In this document: piece after piece, positions 50,619 through 58,235 of the stretch
Layout: each line of letters opens with the position of its first letter
How positions within the stretch are numbered: the first letter of the stretch is position 1
Assembly: GCA_963801255.1 (NCBI GenBank)
Contig: CAWDEC010000013.1
Span: 72,913-136,912, forward strand
Source: JAICXG01 sp963801255
GTDB lineage: Bacteria > Verrucomicrobiota > Verrucomicrobiia > Chthoniobacterales > UBA10450
Direction: 5' to 3'
Length of the DNA: 64,000 nt
The notes under the pieces: generated by a model
Seen by the model: only the letters and a program-made list of their open reading frames with translations
Told to the model about the DNA's origin: nothing
Databases searched by the model: none
Made by a program: the position numbers and the translations under genes

Positions 50619-51937
50619 GCTGAATCGCGCGCCAGTCGTATGCCGGTAAATTGCCAGCGCTTTTCCGGTTGGAAAAAGTTACGATAACTGAGACGAGCAT
50701 GGCTGCGAGAGGTGGCGCACGACGCGCCACGGAGGACCATTTGGTTGCTCATGAACTTGCCGTTGTATTCGCCAAGCGCGCCGGGCGCGGCGCGATAACC
50801 CGGATAGGGAAGATAAGAGCTCCTGGTCCATTGCCAGACGTCGCCGTACATCTGCGTTAATTTTTCCTTGGGCTCAGCTTCGACAGGGGCGGGCTGAAAG
50901 CGCTCGGACTCGACAAAGTTTCCTTCGATCATAAGATCCTGCGCGGCGCGTTCCCACTCGAATTCAGTCGGCAGCCTCGCGCCGCTCCAGTTGGCAAAAG
51001 CGTCAGCTTCGAAATGGCTCACATGGGTGACGGGCTCGGACTGATCGACTGGGCGCAAGCCAGCGAGAGTAAAATTCCACCAACCGCCATCGCGTTTCTC
51101 CCAATAGAGCGGCGCTTCCCACTTTTGCTCATTTAGAGTCGTCCAGCCTAGCGACAACCAGTAGTCCGGCCTGAGATAGCCGCCGGCTTCGATGAACTCG
51201 ATAAATTCCCCATTGGTCACCGGTCGCGTTGCGAGCGCGAAGGCGGGGACGAGCGCGCGGTGGCGCGGACCTTCGTTGTCATAGCTGAAGCCGCGGCCGT
51301 CGTGGCCGATCTCTACGATCGCTTCGTCGAATTCGATGAAGCCGGGCTCCTTAACGTAACGCGACGTGACTTGCTCCTCGCGCGGACGATAAACCGGGTA
51401 CAACGGGTTTTGCGCGAGGACGTGCTTAATGTCGGTCACGAGCAACTCCTGATGTTGCTGCTCGTGGTTTAATCCGATCACGAAAACTGGTTCGAGTTCG
51501 CGCAGCAACTGCTCGTCAGCGCGTCCAAGCAGCAGTTCAATTTGCTCATCGATCGAACGGCGAAAGCGGTAAGTCTCCGCCAGCGTTGGTCGCGAAATCA
51601 GCCCGCGAAGGTCGCGCCGATGCATGCTACCGGCGGCGTTATAATAGGAATTGAAGAGGTAAGCATATTCTGGGATTTCCGGTCGATAGTCCGGATCCCA
51701 GACTTTCAAGATAAAGGTCTCGAAGAACCAGCTGGTGTGCGCGAGATGCCACTTGGTCGGACTTACGTCGGGCATCGACTGCACGACGCAGTCTTCGGGC
51801 TGCAAAGTTTCGCAAAGTTTCTGCGTAAAGCCGCGAACCGTTCGGTAGCGCGTGATTAAACTTTCGCCGCGCCCGTGCGTCCCGTCGTGATGCGAACGCG
51901 CCGGCGTGACCTCGTCGCAAACTGCCTGACCGCTCAT
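50615..51937 (-). CDS. egtB: Hercynine oxygenase EgtB (sulfoxide synthase)
   Basis: EgtB uses iron and oxygen to join hercynine and a cysteine or gamma-glutamylcysteine into a sulfoxide. The 440-residue product has a DinB-like N-terminal domain with iron ligands His67 (WHLAHTSW), His158 and His162 (NHEQQHQELL). A C-terminal formylglycine-generating-enzyme-like domain (TRPVTNGEFIEFIEAGGY; RLPTEFEWERAA) follows. It precedes egtD. EgtC and EgtE are not adjacent, and the final lyase must be elsewhere or replaced. Ergothioneine protects against oxidants. Confidence 0.95.
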   Translation of the reverse strand: MSGQAVCDEVTPARSHHDGTHGRGESLITRYRTVRGFTQKLCETLQPEDCVVQSMPDVSPTKWHLAHTSWFFETFILKVWDPDYRPEIPEYAYLFNSYYNAAGSMHRRDLRGLISRPTLAETYRFRRSIDEQIELLLGRADEQLLRELEPVFVIGLNHEQQHQELLVTDIKHVLAQNPLYPVYRPREEQVTSRYVKEPGFIEFDEAIVEIGHDGRGFSYDNEGPRHRALVPAFALATRPVTNGEFIEFIEAGGYLRPDYWLSLGWTTLNEQKWEAPLYWEKRDGGWWNFTLAGLRPVDQSEPVTHVSHFEADAFANWSGARLPTEFEWERAAQDLMIEGNFVESERFQPAPVEAEPKEKLTQMYGDVWQWTRSSYLPYPGYRAAPGALGEYNGKFMSNQMVLRGASCATSRSHARLSYRNFFQPEKRWQFTGIRLARDSA

Positions 51938-52335
51938 AATTCTTCTCGTTCTTCCTCGATCTCTTCGCGCCGCGCCTCGAGCATTTGATCGTGGGCCGCT
52001 TCGTTTATTCCATCGCTCACCAATTCCTCGCCCAGCGTCTCTTCTTCGTCGAAGCCGTTCTTTGGTGCCCGATGACCGGTAGCACCGGCTATCTCGTCGC
52101 GCTCGCTGACATCGCCCGCAATCCGTTCGTCACCCTCATGGGCGCGTCCCGGTTCGACTCCAAGTAACTCCTCCTTTGCCTGATTCCAATCGGAGTCGGT
52201 AAATTCGTCCGGATTGCGCTCGTCGATCATCGCGATTTCACGCGCCCTTCTTTTCACCAATTCGGGCGAGGGAACCCCAAGTCCGTTTCCGTGAATATCA
52301 ATCTTTCCGTGTGGCGAATGTGGTCGATCGTTCAT
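51934..52335 (-). CDS. Small acidic protein next to egtBD
   Basis: A 133-residue hydrophilic, acidic protein of unknown function. A helical stretch (PELVKRRAREIAMIDERNPD then DWNQAKEELLG) resembles DUF2934-type sequences. The C-terminal half is Glu-rich (GFDEEETLGEELVSDG; EARREEIEEEREEL). It overlaps the egtB start by 4 bases, so the three genes form an operon. A link to ergothioneine is suggested only by position. Confidence 0.6.
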   Translation of the reverse strand: MNDRPHSPHGKIDIHGNGLGVPSPELVKRRAREIAMIDERNPDEFTDSDWNQAKEELLGVEPGRAHEGDERIAGDVSERDEIAGATGHRAPKNGFDEEETLGEELVSDGINEAAHDQMLEARREEIEEEREEL

Positions 52336-52649
52336 ACTCTGTGCTTCGCGAGCCGGGTTGGGCGCGTTCGCATTATTGTGCGCGGTTTCGCCCGGCCAAT
52401 TCCTTTACCATGGCGGCAGACTTCGCTGATTAACAGGACTGATTTCAGCCGAAACCAAGATTTTATTTTCAAGGACCGACCCATTCGCAGCCATTTTCGC
52501 GCAGGAAGAATGAGGCGTCGCGCGACCGCCGATTTTTTCTTGCCCTTACCTGGGGTGGCGTGTACAAAACCAAAATAAGGCGGCGCACCGAGAAGGATAT
52601 CAAATGGGGCGCCGGGGATGGCTTCAGACAACAACACAACTAATCAGTT
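52336..52649. other. Intergenic region, no gene called
   Basis: About 310 bases between two divergent genes. A minus-strand open frame from 52637 has some protein-like sequence (FDILLGAPPYFGF) but no ribosome binding site or recognisable family. The ribosome binding site for the rightward gene is weak. No copy of the iterated motif is found here. Confidence 0.5.
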
Positions 52650-53933
52650 ATGAATCTGACTAAAAAATCACCAATTCTTGTGCGTCACGTCCGGAGTCTT
52701 CTGGGCGCCGCGCTAGTTCAACTTTTCCTGCTCATCGTGATGATGCCGGCCAGCCAGGCCGGAATGCAGGCGGTCCGGGTGGCCAGTGGGTTCACTCTGC
52801 CGCTTTGGATCGGCTCACCTCCTCGCGATACGACGCGCTTGTTCGTGGCGGAGCAGCACGGAATGATCAAGATTATCGATCGAAGCACCGGAACAGTGTT
52901 GCCTACACCTTTCCTCGATATCTCCAGAGAGGTCGGTCAAGGCCAGGGAACAGGTATCCTTGGCATGACCTTCGACCCGAATTACGCCACCAACGGCTAT
53001 TTCTATGTTAGTTACACGACTGACGGCGGCGGAGTCTTTCACTTCGGCGTTTCGCACATAGCGCGCTTCACGGTTACCAGCGATCCGAATGTAGCCGATC
53101 GCAAAAGCGAAGTGACTGTCATTACCGTAGATCAAACTCAGCACGATCACGATCTTGATTGGATTGGCTTCAGCAACCGTCCTGGAGACACCAATAATCT
53201 CTATATCTGCAGTGGCGACGGAGGTCACATCGAAGATAACGGTCCGGGACACCTGCCCGGAGGCAACGCCCAAAGTCTGGAAACGAACCTTGGCAAGATC
53301 TTGCGCATCCACATCGAAGCCGATGGCAGCTACACCATTCCAGCCGACAACCCATTTGTCGGGTCCGACACTGCCAAGCAGGAGATATGGGCATATGGTC
53401 TGCGCAATCCCTTTCGCGCCAGCTTCGATCGCAAGTCGGGCGATATGTTTTTTGGCGACGTAGGCGAAACTTTGCGCGAAGAAGTGGACGTCAACTCCCA
53501 TACCAATCCCGGAGGCGGGCAAAACTTCGGCTGGCGCATCCGCGAAGGTTTGATCCAGAACCCGGCCTATTCAGAGGATCCGCCACCGCCGAATGCGGTC
53601 GACCCGATCATGGACTATGAGCATGCAACGACGGGTATCTGCGTTATCGGCGGCTACGTTTATCGCGGGCGAACAGTGCCGGATCTCCAGGGGCTTTATG
53701 TCTTTGGCGATTGCTTTGGACCGGCGGACGGCGACTTCACCGGAAGAATCTTTACGATGAAGTATCAGCGCGGGGTCGCGTCAGAATTTACAGATATTAC
53801 CTCACAGCTTTTCCCCACCCAGATCGGCGGGTATACCTTGAATGGACTTACGTCGTTTGGCGAAGATCCGAGAGGGGAACTTTTTCTAACTGACCTAGCA
53901 GGAGACGTCTTCCAGATCACCAAGGCGAATTAG
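52650..53933 (+). CDS. PQQ-dependent sugar dehydrogenase-like protein
   Basis: A 427-residue secreted protein of the glucose/sorbosone dehydrogenase (soluble GDH/HIPL) beta-propeller family. It has a signal segment (LLGAALVQLFLLIVMMPASQA), then family motifs TRLFVAEQHGMIKIID, ILGMTFDPNYATNGYFYVSYT, ICSGDGG, WAYGLRNPFRASFD and EEVDVNSHTNPGGGQNFGWR. A cofactor such as PQQ and a sugar substrate are family-level inferences. The mature protein would be periplasmic or extracellular. There are no neighbours for PQQ synthesis. No motif copies lie in this gene, the first of the accessory segment. Confidence 0.88.
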   Translation: MNLTKKSPILVRHVRSLLGAALVQLFLLIVMMPASQAGMQAVRVASGFTLPLWIGSPPRDTTRLFVAEQHGMIKIIDRSTGTVLPTPFLDISREVGQGQGTGILGMTFDPNYATNGYFYVSYTTDGGGVFHFGVSHIARFTVTSDPNVADRKSEVTVITVDQTQHDHDLDWIGFSNRPGDTNNLYICSGDGGHIEDNGPGHLPGGNAQSLETNLGKILRIHIEADGSYTIPADNPFVGSDTAKQEIWAYGLRNPFRASFDRKSGDMFFGDVGETLREEVDVNSHTNPGGGQNFGWRIREGLIQNPAYSEDPPPPNAVDPIMDYEHATTGICVIGGYVYRGRTVPDLQGLYVFGDCFGPADGDFTGRIFTMKYQRGVASEFTDITSQLFPTQIGGYTLNGLTSFGEDPRGELFLTDLAGDVFQITKAN

Positions 53934-54060
53934 GGCGGGAATCGACCCTGCGAATAGATTCACCCATCTTGAATCTATCCTTTTTCTGAGGCAGAAACGA
54001 CAACTCAGAACACAGTTGAAATAGGCGGATGTTCTGACTCATGCCAAGTCTCACCGCCCG

Positions 54061-54067
54061 GTTAGAT
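54061..54067 (-). other. attC half-site (GTTAGAT)
   Basis: The sequence CGCCCGGTTAGAT matches the integron core GTTRRRY and repeats the CGCCCGGTTAGA seen in the full attC at 54441-54452. It lies 14 bases after the stop of the small membrane-protein gene (minus orientation), where a cassette attC should begin. I find no matching second half to the left, so the site is truncated or decayed against the flank of the dehydrogenase gene. Confidence 0.5.
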
Positions 54068-54080
54068 CGCTCAGGCTGAA

Positions 54081-54326
54081 TCATCGGCGGAGACTAACCC
54101 AAACAAGCCAGGAGCAGAGAACGCCTACTGGCAAACAAACCACCCCGATGATCCGTAGTTCAACGATGTAAAAGTCCCCTTTCATGTACTGTGCCAATGC
54201 CGTGTATGGCCAGAAACCGATCTTCTCGTAAAGCCACACGGCAAACCGTTGCACGAATCGCGGCCAGAACAGCGTGAGAGTCCCTACGCCGACAAATACA
54301 AATGCGGCGATCAACAGTGGAATCAC
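54081..54326 (-). CDS. Cassette-borne small membrane protein, 81 aa
   Basis: A GTG-started gene of 81 residues with two hydrophobic helices (about 3-22 and 58-77) and an aromatic linker (FAVWLYEKIGFWPYTALAQYMKG). I recognise no family. The start codon lies 1 base from the R' core of the attC at 54328-54334 and the stop lies 14 bases before another attC core. This is the compact layout of integron gene cassettes. The function is unknown, as for most cassettes. Confidence 0.7.
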   Translation of the reverse strand: MIPLLIAAFVFVGVGTLTLFWPRFVQRFAVWLYEKIGFWPYTALAQYMKGDFYIVELRIIGVVCLPVGVLCSWLVWVSLRR

Positions 54327-54327
54327 G

Positions 54328-54453
54328 ATCTAACGAGATCCAAGATCAGCCACGACTCTGGCAGGCGCGCTTTGCTGCATGCCGAGCATATTAGTCAAGG
54401 TTAACGTTAGAACGCAACGCCATAGGGTCGTTGGCTGCATCGCCCGGTTAGAC
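54328..54453 (-). other. Integron attC recombination site
   Basis: The site spans 126 bases. The outer cores are ATCTAAC (54328-54334, fits RYYYAAC) and GTTAGAC (54447-54453, fits GTTRRRY). Inside, GATCAGCCACGAC (54344-54356) pairs with GTCGTTGGCTGCATC (54427-54441), except for two unpaired bases in one arm. These are the extrahelical bases that direct IntI to the bottom strand in known attC sites. The central variable part is about 70 bases. It sits between two cassette-like genes in the correct orientation. No integrase gene is nearby. Confidence 0.8.
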
Positions 54454-54494
54454 GACCGGTGGAGCATTGCTCGGCTTTCCCGCTTCGAGCGCAC

Positions 54495-54932
54495 CTACTC
54501 GGCCAGGAGTTCACCGCCCCAGTCGGCTGGGTCGGAATCGAAAATCGTTTCCGAAAGTGTCCATGCATGTCCCCATGGGTCGAGAAACGCGCATTGGCGT
54601 TCGCCGTACATGTGATCGTCAGGTTCAGCGAGAACACGAGCCCCGGCCGCCTCGGCACGCTTAAAGAGCTCGTCGACCGCCGTGACACGCAGTGTGATGT
54701 AGTGCGCCCCAGGACTCTGCTCTGTCGAAGGAGCGGCGTCCGCGTGGACACCGGGCTGGGTGACGATAATGGCCCCGTCGCCGTGCACGAGTTGACAGCG
54801 AGTGTCGGAATTGCGGAGACGTATGGTGAATGGCAAAGCGGTTGTGAGCCACTCGACTGCTGCGCGCGCGTCGGGGTAGTAGAGCACGGGTATTACGGCG
54901 CTGTTTGGTGATGAGCGGTTCTTCTTCAGCAT
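54495..54932 (-). CDS. Cassette-borne VOC/glyoxalase-fold protein
   Basis: A 145-residue vicinal-oxygen-chelate protein of the PhnB/bleomycin-resistance-like type (VIPVLYYPDARAAVEWLTTAL; HYITLRVTAVDELFKRAEAAGA; ERQCAFLDPWGHAWTL). Small VOC proteins are frequent cargo of integron cassettes. It is bounded by an attC core at 54965-54971 and a full attC at 54328-54453. Its substrate is unknown; bleomycin binding cannot be claimed. Confidence 0.85.
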   Translation of the reverse strand: MLKKNRSSPNSAVIPVLYYPDARAAVEWLTTALPFTIRLRNSDTRCQLVHGDGAIIVTQPGVHADAAPSTEQSPGAHYITLRVTAVDELFKRAEAAGARVLAEPDDHMYGERQCAFLDPWGHAWTLSETIFDSDPADWGGELLAE

Positions 54933-54964
54933 AGAATGGGTGGTGGTCAGTGCTTCCCTTGGTC

Positions 54965-54971
54965 GTCTAAC
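54965..54971 (-). other. attC core site upstream of the VOC cassette
   Basis: GTCTAACGAGAT at 54965-54976 matches the core RYYYAAC and shares TCTAACGAGAT with the full attC at 54329-54339. In the minus orientation it is the R' end of a preceding attC, about 30 bases before the VOC start codon. A partner core further right is not visible. Confidence 0.55.
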
Positions 54972-55088
54972 GAGATATAGATGGCATTTTGCAGTCTATT
55001 TCCGGTTCCATAGAGGCAGTTTGATCTAAAACACTACATCGTGGCAAGTTTCACCTACGCTTGGGTTACCCTGGGTAGTTCAATTCTC

Positions 55089-56339
55089 CTATTCTCCGTT
55101 CGCGACCACCCGAGGTGATTCACCCGCTACCTGTCGCGCGCTCACCTTCTGGATTTGCGCCGCCTGTTCCTTGAGGCTGGCGGTAAGAGCGCCAATCTCT
55201 TTCTGCTGCTCTGCCACCGTCGCGTTCAACGCCTCGAGCATGGCCTCCCGCTCCTCTCCTTTGCGATGCTCCTTCAAAAACTCATTGAGTAACATCGCGT
55301 TTACTGCTTCATAGCGCACGGTGTAGGGTTTGCCTTCTTCGTCCTTCGCCACTAGGTCAGGATCGACCTTGGCTACATCTTCGGCTACTAGGCCAAACTG
55401 CGGGATCGCCTCCGGGTCTAGCTCTTTCTTGTAACGAAAGGTCACAGGCTTCAGTGACAGGATCGCTTCGCTGGCATCCTTCATAGGCTGAATCTTCTCT
55501 TTGTAACGGGCCGATGAAGTGATTGTTCCGGCATGGCCAAGATAGTCTATGATCACAGGCACGCCCGCTGGAACGGTTGCCCCGCTGATGCCGGCAATAA
55601 AGGTGGTCCTTTGGAGTCCATGCCTACCCAATCGCATCGTATTGGACTCGCCACCCACACCAATTGCCGAAATATCGATATTGTTGCTACCGCTCGTAAG
55701 TGCCATGCCGGCGTGAAAACCTAATGCGATATTGCCGTTCCCTGTGATATTGACACCGGCTCCCCAACCGACGGCAACGTTACCGTTACCGGCTGTGTTG
55801 TTCTGGAGCGCTCCGCCTCCGTCGGCTGTGTTGTCACTGCCAGTCGTATTGTTCTGGAGGGCAACAATACCAGTGGCCGTGTTCTCATTGCCCGTCGTGC
55901 TCCCATCGAGCGCAAAAAGGCCCGTGGCCGTGTTTCCCTCGCCCGTATTATTACTGGCGAGCGCACTCCAACCGACCGCGGTATTGTTTGGACCCACTGT
56001 GTTGGAAAGTAGAGTCGCGTTACCAATCGCGGTGTTAAAGCCGCCAGTGGTATTGCTCTGAAGTGCCTGGCCGCCAATCGCCACGTTGCTGCCGCCCATG
56101 GTGTTGCTGGAAAGCGCGTCGAAACCCAGAGCGGTGTTGCCGAAGCCGGAGGTGTTTGCAAAGAGCGCATCAACACCGACGGCGGTGTTATTGGCACCGG
56201 CGCTAGTCAGGCTAAAGAGAGCGTCGTCACCTTCGGCAGTGTTCCCGTTGGGATAGCCGCCATCCGGCGGCGGATCTACGGCCAGGGCTGCTGTGACACA
56301 GGCGAAAGAAACGACAAAGCAGAATGCAGTTGTTCTCAT
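55089..56339 (-). CDS. Surface protein with YadA-like head repeats and S74 chaperone domain
   Basis: A 416-residue secreted protein from ATG 56339 with a signal peptide (FVVSFACVTAALA). Residues about 25-225 hold roughly ten short repeats of the type NTAVGxxALxxNTxGxxN, the left-handed roll of trimeric adhesin heads. The C-terminal part is a peptidase S74 intramolecular chaperone (SSARYKEKIQPMKDASEAIL; FGLVAEDVAKVDPDLV; YEAVNAMLLNEFLKEH) with a terminal coiled coil. S74 domains normally trim phage tail fibres and endosialidases. A bacterial secreted copy may mature by self-cleavage into a trimeric fibre. It has no membrane anchor domain that I can see. Confidence 0.85.
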   Translation of the reverse strand: MRTTAFCFVVSFACVTAALAVDPPPDGGYPNGNTAEGDDALFSLTSAGANNTAVGVDALFANTSGFGNTALGFDALSSNTMGGSNVAIGGQALQSNTTGGFNTAIGNATLLSNTVGPNNTAVGWSALASNNTGEGNTATGLFALDGSTTGNENTATGIVALQNNTTGSDNTADGGGALQNNTAGNGNVAVGWGAGVNITGNGNIALGFHAGMALTSGSNNIDISAIGVGGESNTMRLGRHGLQRTTFIAGISGATVPAGVPVIIDYLGHAGTITSSARYKEKIQPMKDASEAILSLKPVTFRYKKELDPEAIPQFGLVAEDVAKVDPDLVAKDEEGKPYTVRYEAVNAMLLNEFLKEHRKGEEREAMLEALNATVAEQQKEIGALTASLKEQAAQIQKVSARQVAGESPRVVANGE

Positions 56340-56444
56340 TAACCGATTTTCGCAAACGGCCGATAGCCTTGGCCAGAACAAATCGTCCTCTCGCAATTGG
56401 GACCGGCGGTCGCTCGAACGAGGTAACTGTGACAAGGCCGCGTC

Positions 56445-56696
56445 CTACCCGTAAGTCGTGCCGCCATCGACAGCGATTGTCTCGACAACGTTCTCGCCGG
56501 ACTCATCGAAAACGTGAATCTCACCGCGACTGCCACCGAATCGCGAATCGCGCGCGTAATCAATCGCCTTCTGCTTTCCGTTAGGTCCGGGGAACGCAGG
56601 CTCGACTCCTGGTCCCTCGGAGGCCGTCCAGGAGCCACCGAACTTTCGAGAGAAGCGAATTTCGATCATTCTGCTCACGCCAACTAGCTCGTGCAT
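56445..56696 (-). CDS. DUF2188-like small protein
   Basis: An 83-residue protein. The central motif AIDYARDSRFGGSRGEIHV then FDESGENVVETI fits the DUF2188 pattern (KEAIEYARxxA...GxIxVHDxxG). The function is unknown. It lies about 105 bases upstream of the S74 gene on the same strand. A motif variant (CCGTTAGGT) at 56577 encodes Pro-Asn-Gly. Confidence 0.6.
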   Translation of the reverse strand: MHELVGVSRMIEIRFSRKFGGSWTASEGPGVEPAFPGPNGKQKAIDYARDSRFGGSRGEIHVFDESGENVVETIAVDGGTTYG

Positions 56697-56828
56697 TTAC
56701 CAAGCCGACGCAATACAGCCGCCTGGCTGGATAGGGAACGGCGATTAGCATTGCCATTTCCGCCCAGAGCGGTCTAACCGAAAATAATCGCAAAATTCGC
56801 AACGTTTTTGTGTTGACATTGCGTCGCT

Positions 56829-56846
56829 GGCCATCGCTTGATGGCC
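56829..56846. repeat. Perfect inverted repeat upstream of a secreted-protein gene
   Basis: GGCCATC and GATGGCC flank a 4-base loop (GCTT), a perfect 7-bp stem. It lies about 95 bases before the ATG at 56941 and just after a TTGACA at 56813-56818 that could be a -35 element, though I find no good -10. It could be an operator or a transcript hairpin. Confidence 0.35.
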
Positions 56847-56940
56847 GCATACCCTAGTCCCGCTCGATGATTCCGACCCACTTCGCTGGGTGGATCGAGC
56901 CGGCCTTGTCGAACGAGGCTCCGGTTTGGAGGTAATAAAT

Positions 56941-57372
56941 ATGAAAACGACTGCTTTTCTTGCAGTACTAACCCTGGCTATGGGCCAGGCACGCCTCGAG
57001 TCCAGTAGCGAGGTCGCCGGAAACGATGCCCGCCGCGAATCGCCCACCGAACGGATCATCATCCCCTTCACGGCTGAGTACGACAATAATATCGGAGGTC
57101 ATTTTACCTGCGTTGGGTTTCGCATCAGCTTCAGCAATAAGTTGCTGAGAAGGGACAACGAGGAGTGTACGTGCACCGATCTGTCCTCATTCCCGCCGGG
57201 TACATACACCGGCAGCCCCTTCTTTTACGTGAATGGGACGTCGTACACTTGGTCCAGCGACTACGACGGAGTCCAAGCGCATCGCGTTCAGCTGATTGTC
57301 ACTGACAATGGCGATGGAACGGGCGAAGTCGACGTCAAAGCGTCTCTGGACCGCGAGTCGACGCTCCCATAG
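56941..57372 (+). CDS. Secreted hypothetical protein, 143 aa
   Basis: The product has a signal peptide (MKTTAFLAVLTLAMGQA) and a mature part with three Cys residues (FTCVGFRIS; ECTCTDLSS) and many aromatic, Ser and Thr residues. The C-terminus is RVQLIVTDNGDGTGEVDVKA, beta-rich. A GGAGG ribosome binding site stands 8 bases before the ATG at 56941. No family recognised. Confidence 0.65.
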   Translation: MKTTAFLAVLTLAMGQARLESSSEVAGNDARRESPTERIIIPFTAEYDNNIGGHFTCVGFRISFSNKLLRRDNEECTCTDLSSFPPGTYTGSPFFYVNGTSYTWSSDYDGVQAHRVQLIVTDNGDGTGEVDVKASLDRESTLP

Positions 57373-57500
57373 TTACTTCGGCGGTAACACAAGATTCCGG
57401 AAGTTTGGTCTCCAGTTCCTTTTAGACAGGAGAACGAAGTCTCACTTACATCACATTACAGAAAAGATGCGCGAACGCGCCTAACGAACAGCAAGAATCC

Positions 57501-58206
57501 ATGAAAACACGAACTCCCAAACCCGCCTCAATCGCCAAGACACGCTGGGCCGCCTATGCCGCGGCGGCAGTCTCTACAGCGCTCGCCGAAAGTAACTCCG
57601 CAGATGCTGCCATCCATTATTCGGGCGTTCTGGACGTGCCTTTGCCCGCGGGCGAGAATATCTGTCATACTTTCGCCCTCGATAAGCCGAGTCACTATTT
57701 CCAGTTGTGTCACAGTGACGTATGATGGTTACCGGAACTCAGGCTACTTTTTCCTTCGGCCTTTTGCCTTGTCCGACGTCAGAGGTTACACAAGTATGTT
57801 TGGTCGACATTATGTTTCAGAGTTGAATATCGGCCAAAAAATATCGGTCGGTCATTTTCTCAACGGACAGGGGCCATTAGGTAATCATCAATGTTGCAGC
57901 ACCCTTGTATCAGCTTGGAATCATCGCGGCCGCGGCTTCGTCGGTTTCAGCTTCGATGGGGGTAAAGGAATCCAATATGGATGGGTGCGGGTCAGGGTGG
58001 ATATTAGGACGGCAGAGGACGGAAATTCGAGAGGAAGGGCTTTCCTGGTGCATGACTACGCCTATGCCGACCCGGGTGAGCCCTTAAGAGCAGGGCAAAT
58101 ATCGAGTTATAACGATGCCGTAAGCGAGAATTCCCTCGGCGGTCTGGCGCTTGGGGCTACAGGTCTCCTCATTTGGCGTAAGAGTCGGGCGCGAAAGACA
58201 CGCTAA
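57501..58206 (+). pseudogene. Surface protein with hydrophobic C-terminal tail, frameshifted near 57.7 kb
   Basis: The first frame (57501-57725) has an N-terminal export region (RWAAYAAAAVSTALAESNSADA) and IHYSGVLDVPL. The continuation YDGYRNSGYFFLRPF to GLALGATGLLIWRKSRARK is in the next frame to 58206. A single extra base between about 57690 and 57715 would fuse them into about 234 residues. This matches the 243-residue paralogue on the opposite strand next to it. The Leu/Ala tail followed by Arg resembles a PEP-CTERM-style sorting signal without the PEP motif. The gene is broken, or the sequence has one base error. Confidence 0.7.
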
Positions 58207-58235
58207 TCGGCTCTCCCTCTAGCACCGCTGCAGTA

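Larger units (their letters stand above)
991..57487. repeat. Highly iterated 9-mer TCGTTAGGC / GCCTAACGA (42 exact copies)
   Basis: Hand count of exact copies. TCGTTAGGC on the + strand starts at 991, 2627, 4787, 6564, 11740, 12681, 15938, 21539, 23704, 25977, 27793, 32927, 36709, 36990, 37202, 45403, 45757, 46560, 47026, 48028, 49251. GCCTAACGA starts at 7433, 9913, 10260, 10923, 12106, 16004, 24829, 32438, 36171, 36852, 37510, 39713, 40189, 40546, 41753, 44180, 44407, 45873, 47355, 47886, 57479. Chance expectation for both strands is about 0.5. Last-base variants lie at 4573, 6234, 7684, 8634, 9144, 19486, 24217, 28308, 31044, 34567, 34979, 42405, 43545, 46495, 49940 and 60365. First-base variants lie at 8198, 15945 and 46999. 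Flanks show no longer consensus. The role is unknown; a DNA-uptake-type sequence is the best fit. Confidence 0.93.

Noticed and set aside
52332..52637. Minus-strand frame of about 100 codons before the sugar dehydrogenase gene
   Set aside because: No ribosome binding site, family or convincing codon pattern.
56745..57086. Minus-strand frame opposite the secreted protein at 56941
   Set aside because: Arg/Ser-rich shadow sequence, opposite a gene with signal peptide and ribosome binding site.
991..57487. The motif as integron attC core (GTTAGGC fits GTTRRRY)
   Set aside because: Copies lie singly inside ribosomal and other core genes without paired cores or stem arms, so they are not cassette sites. 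Only 54.3-54.5 kb has a full attC structure.
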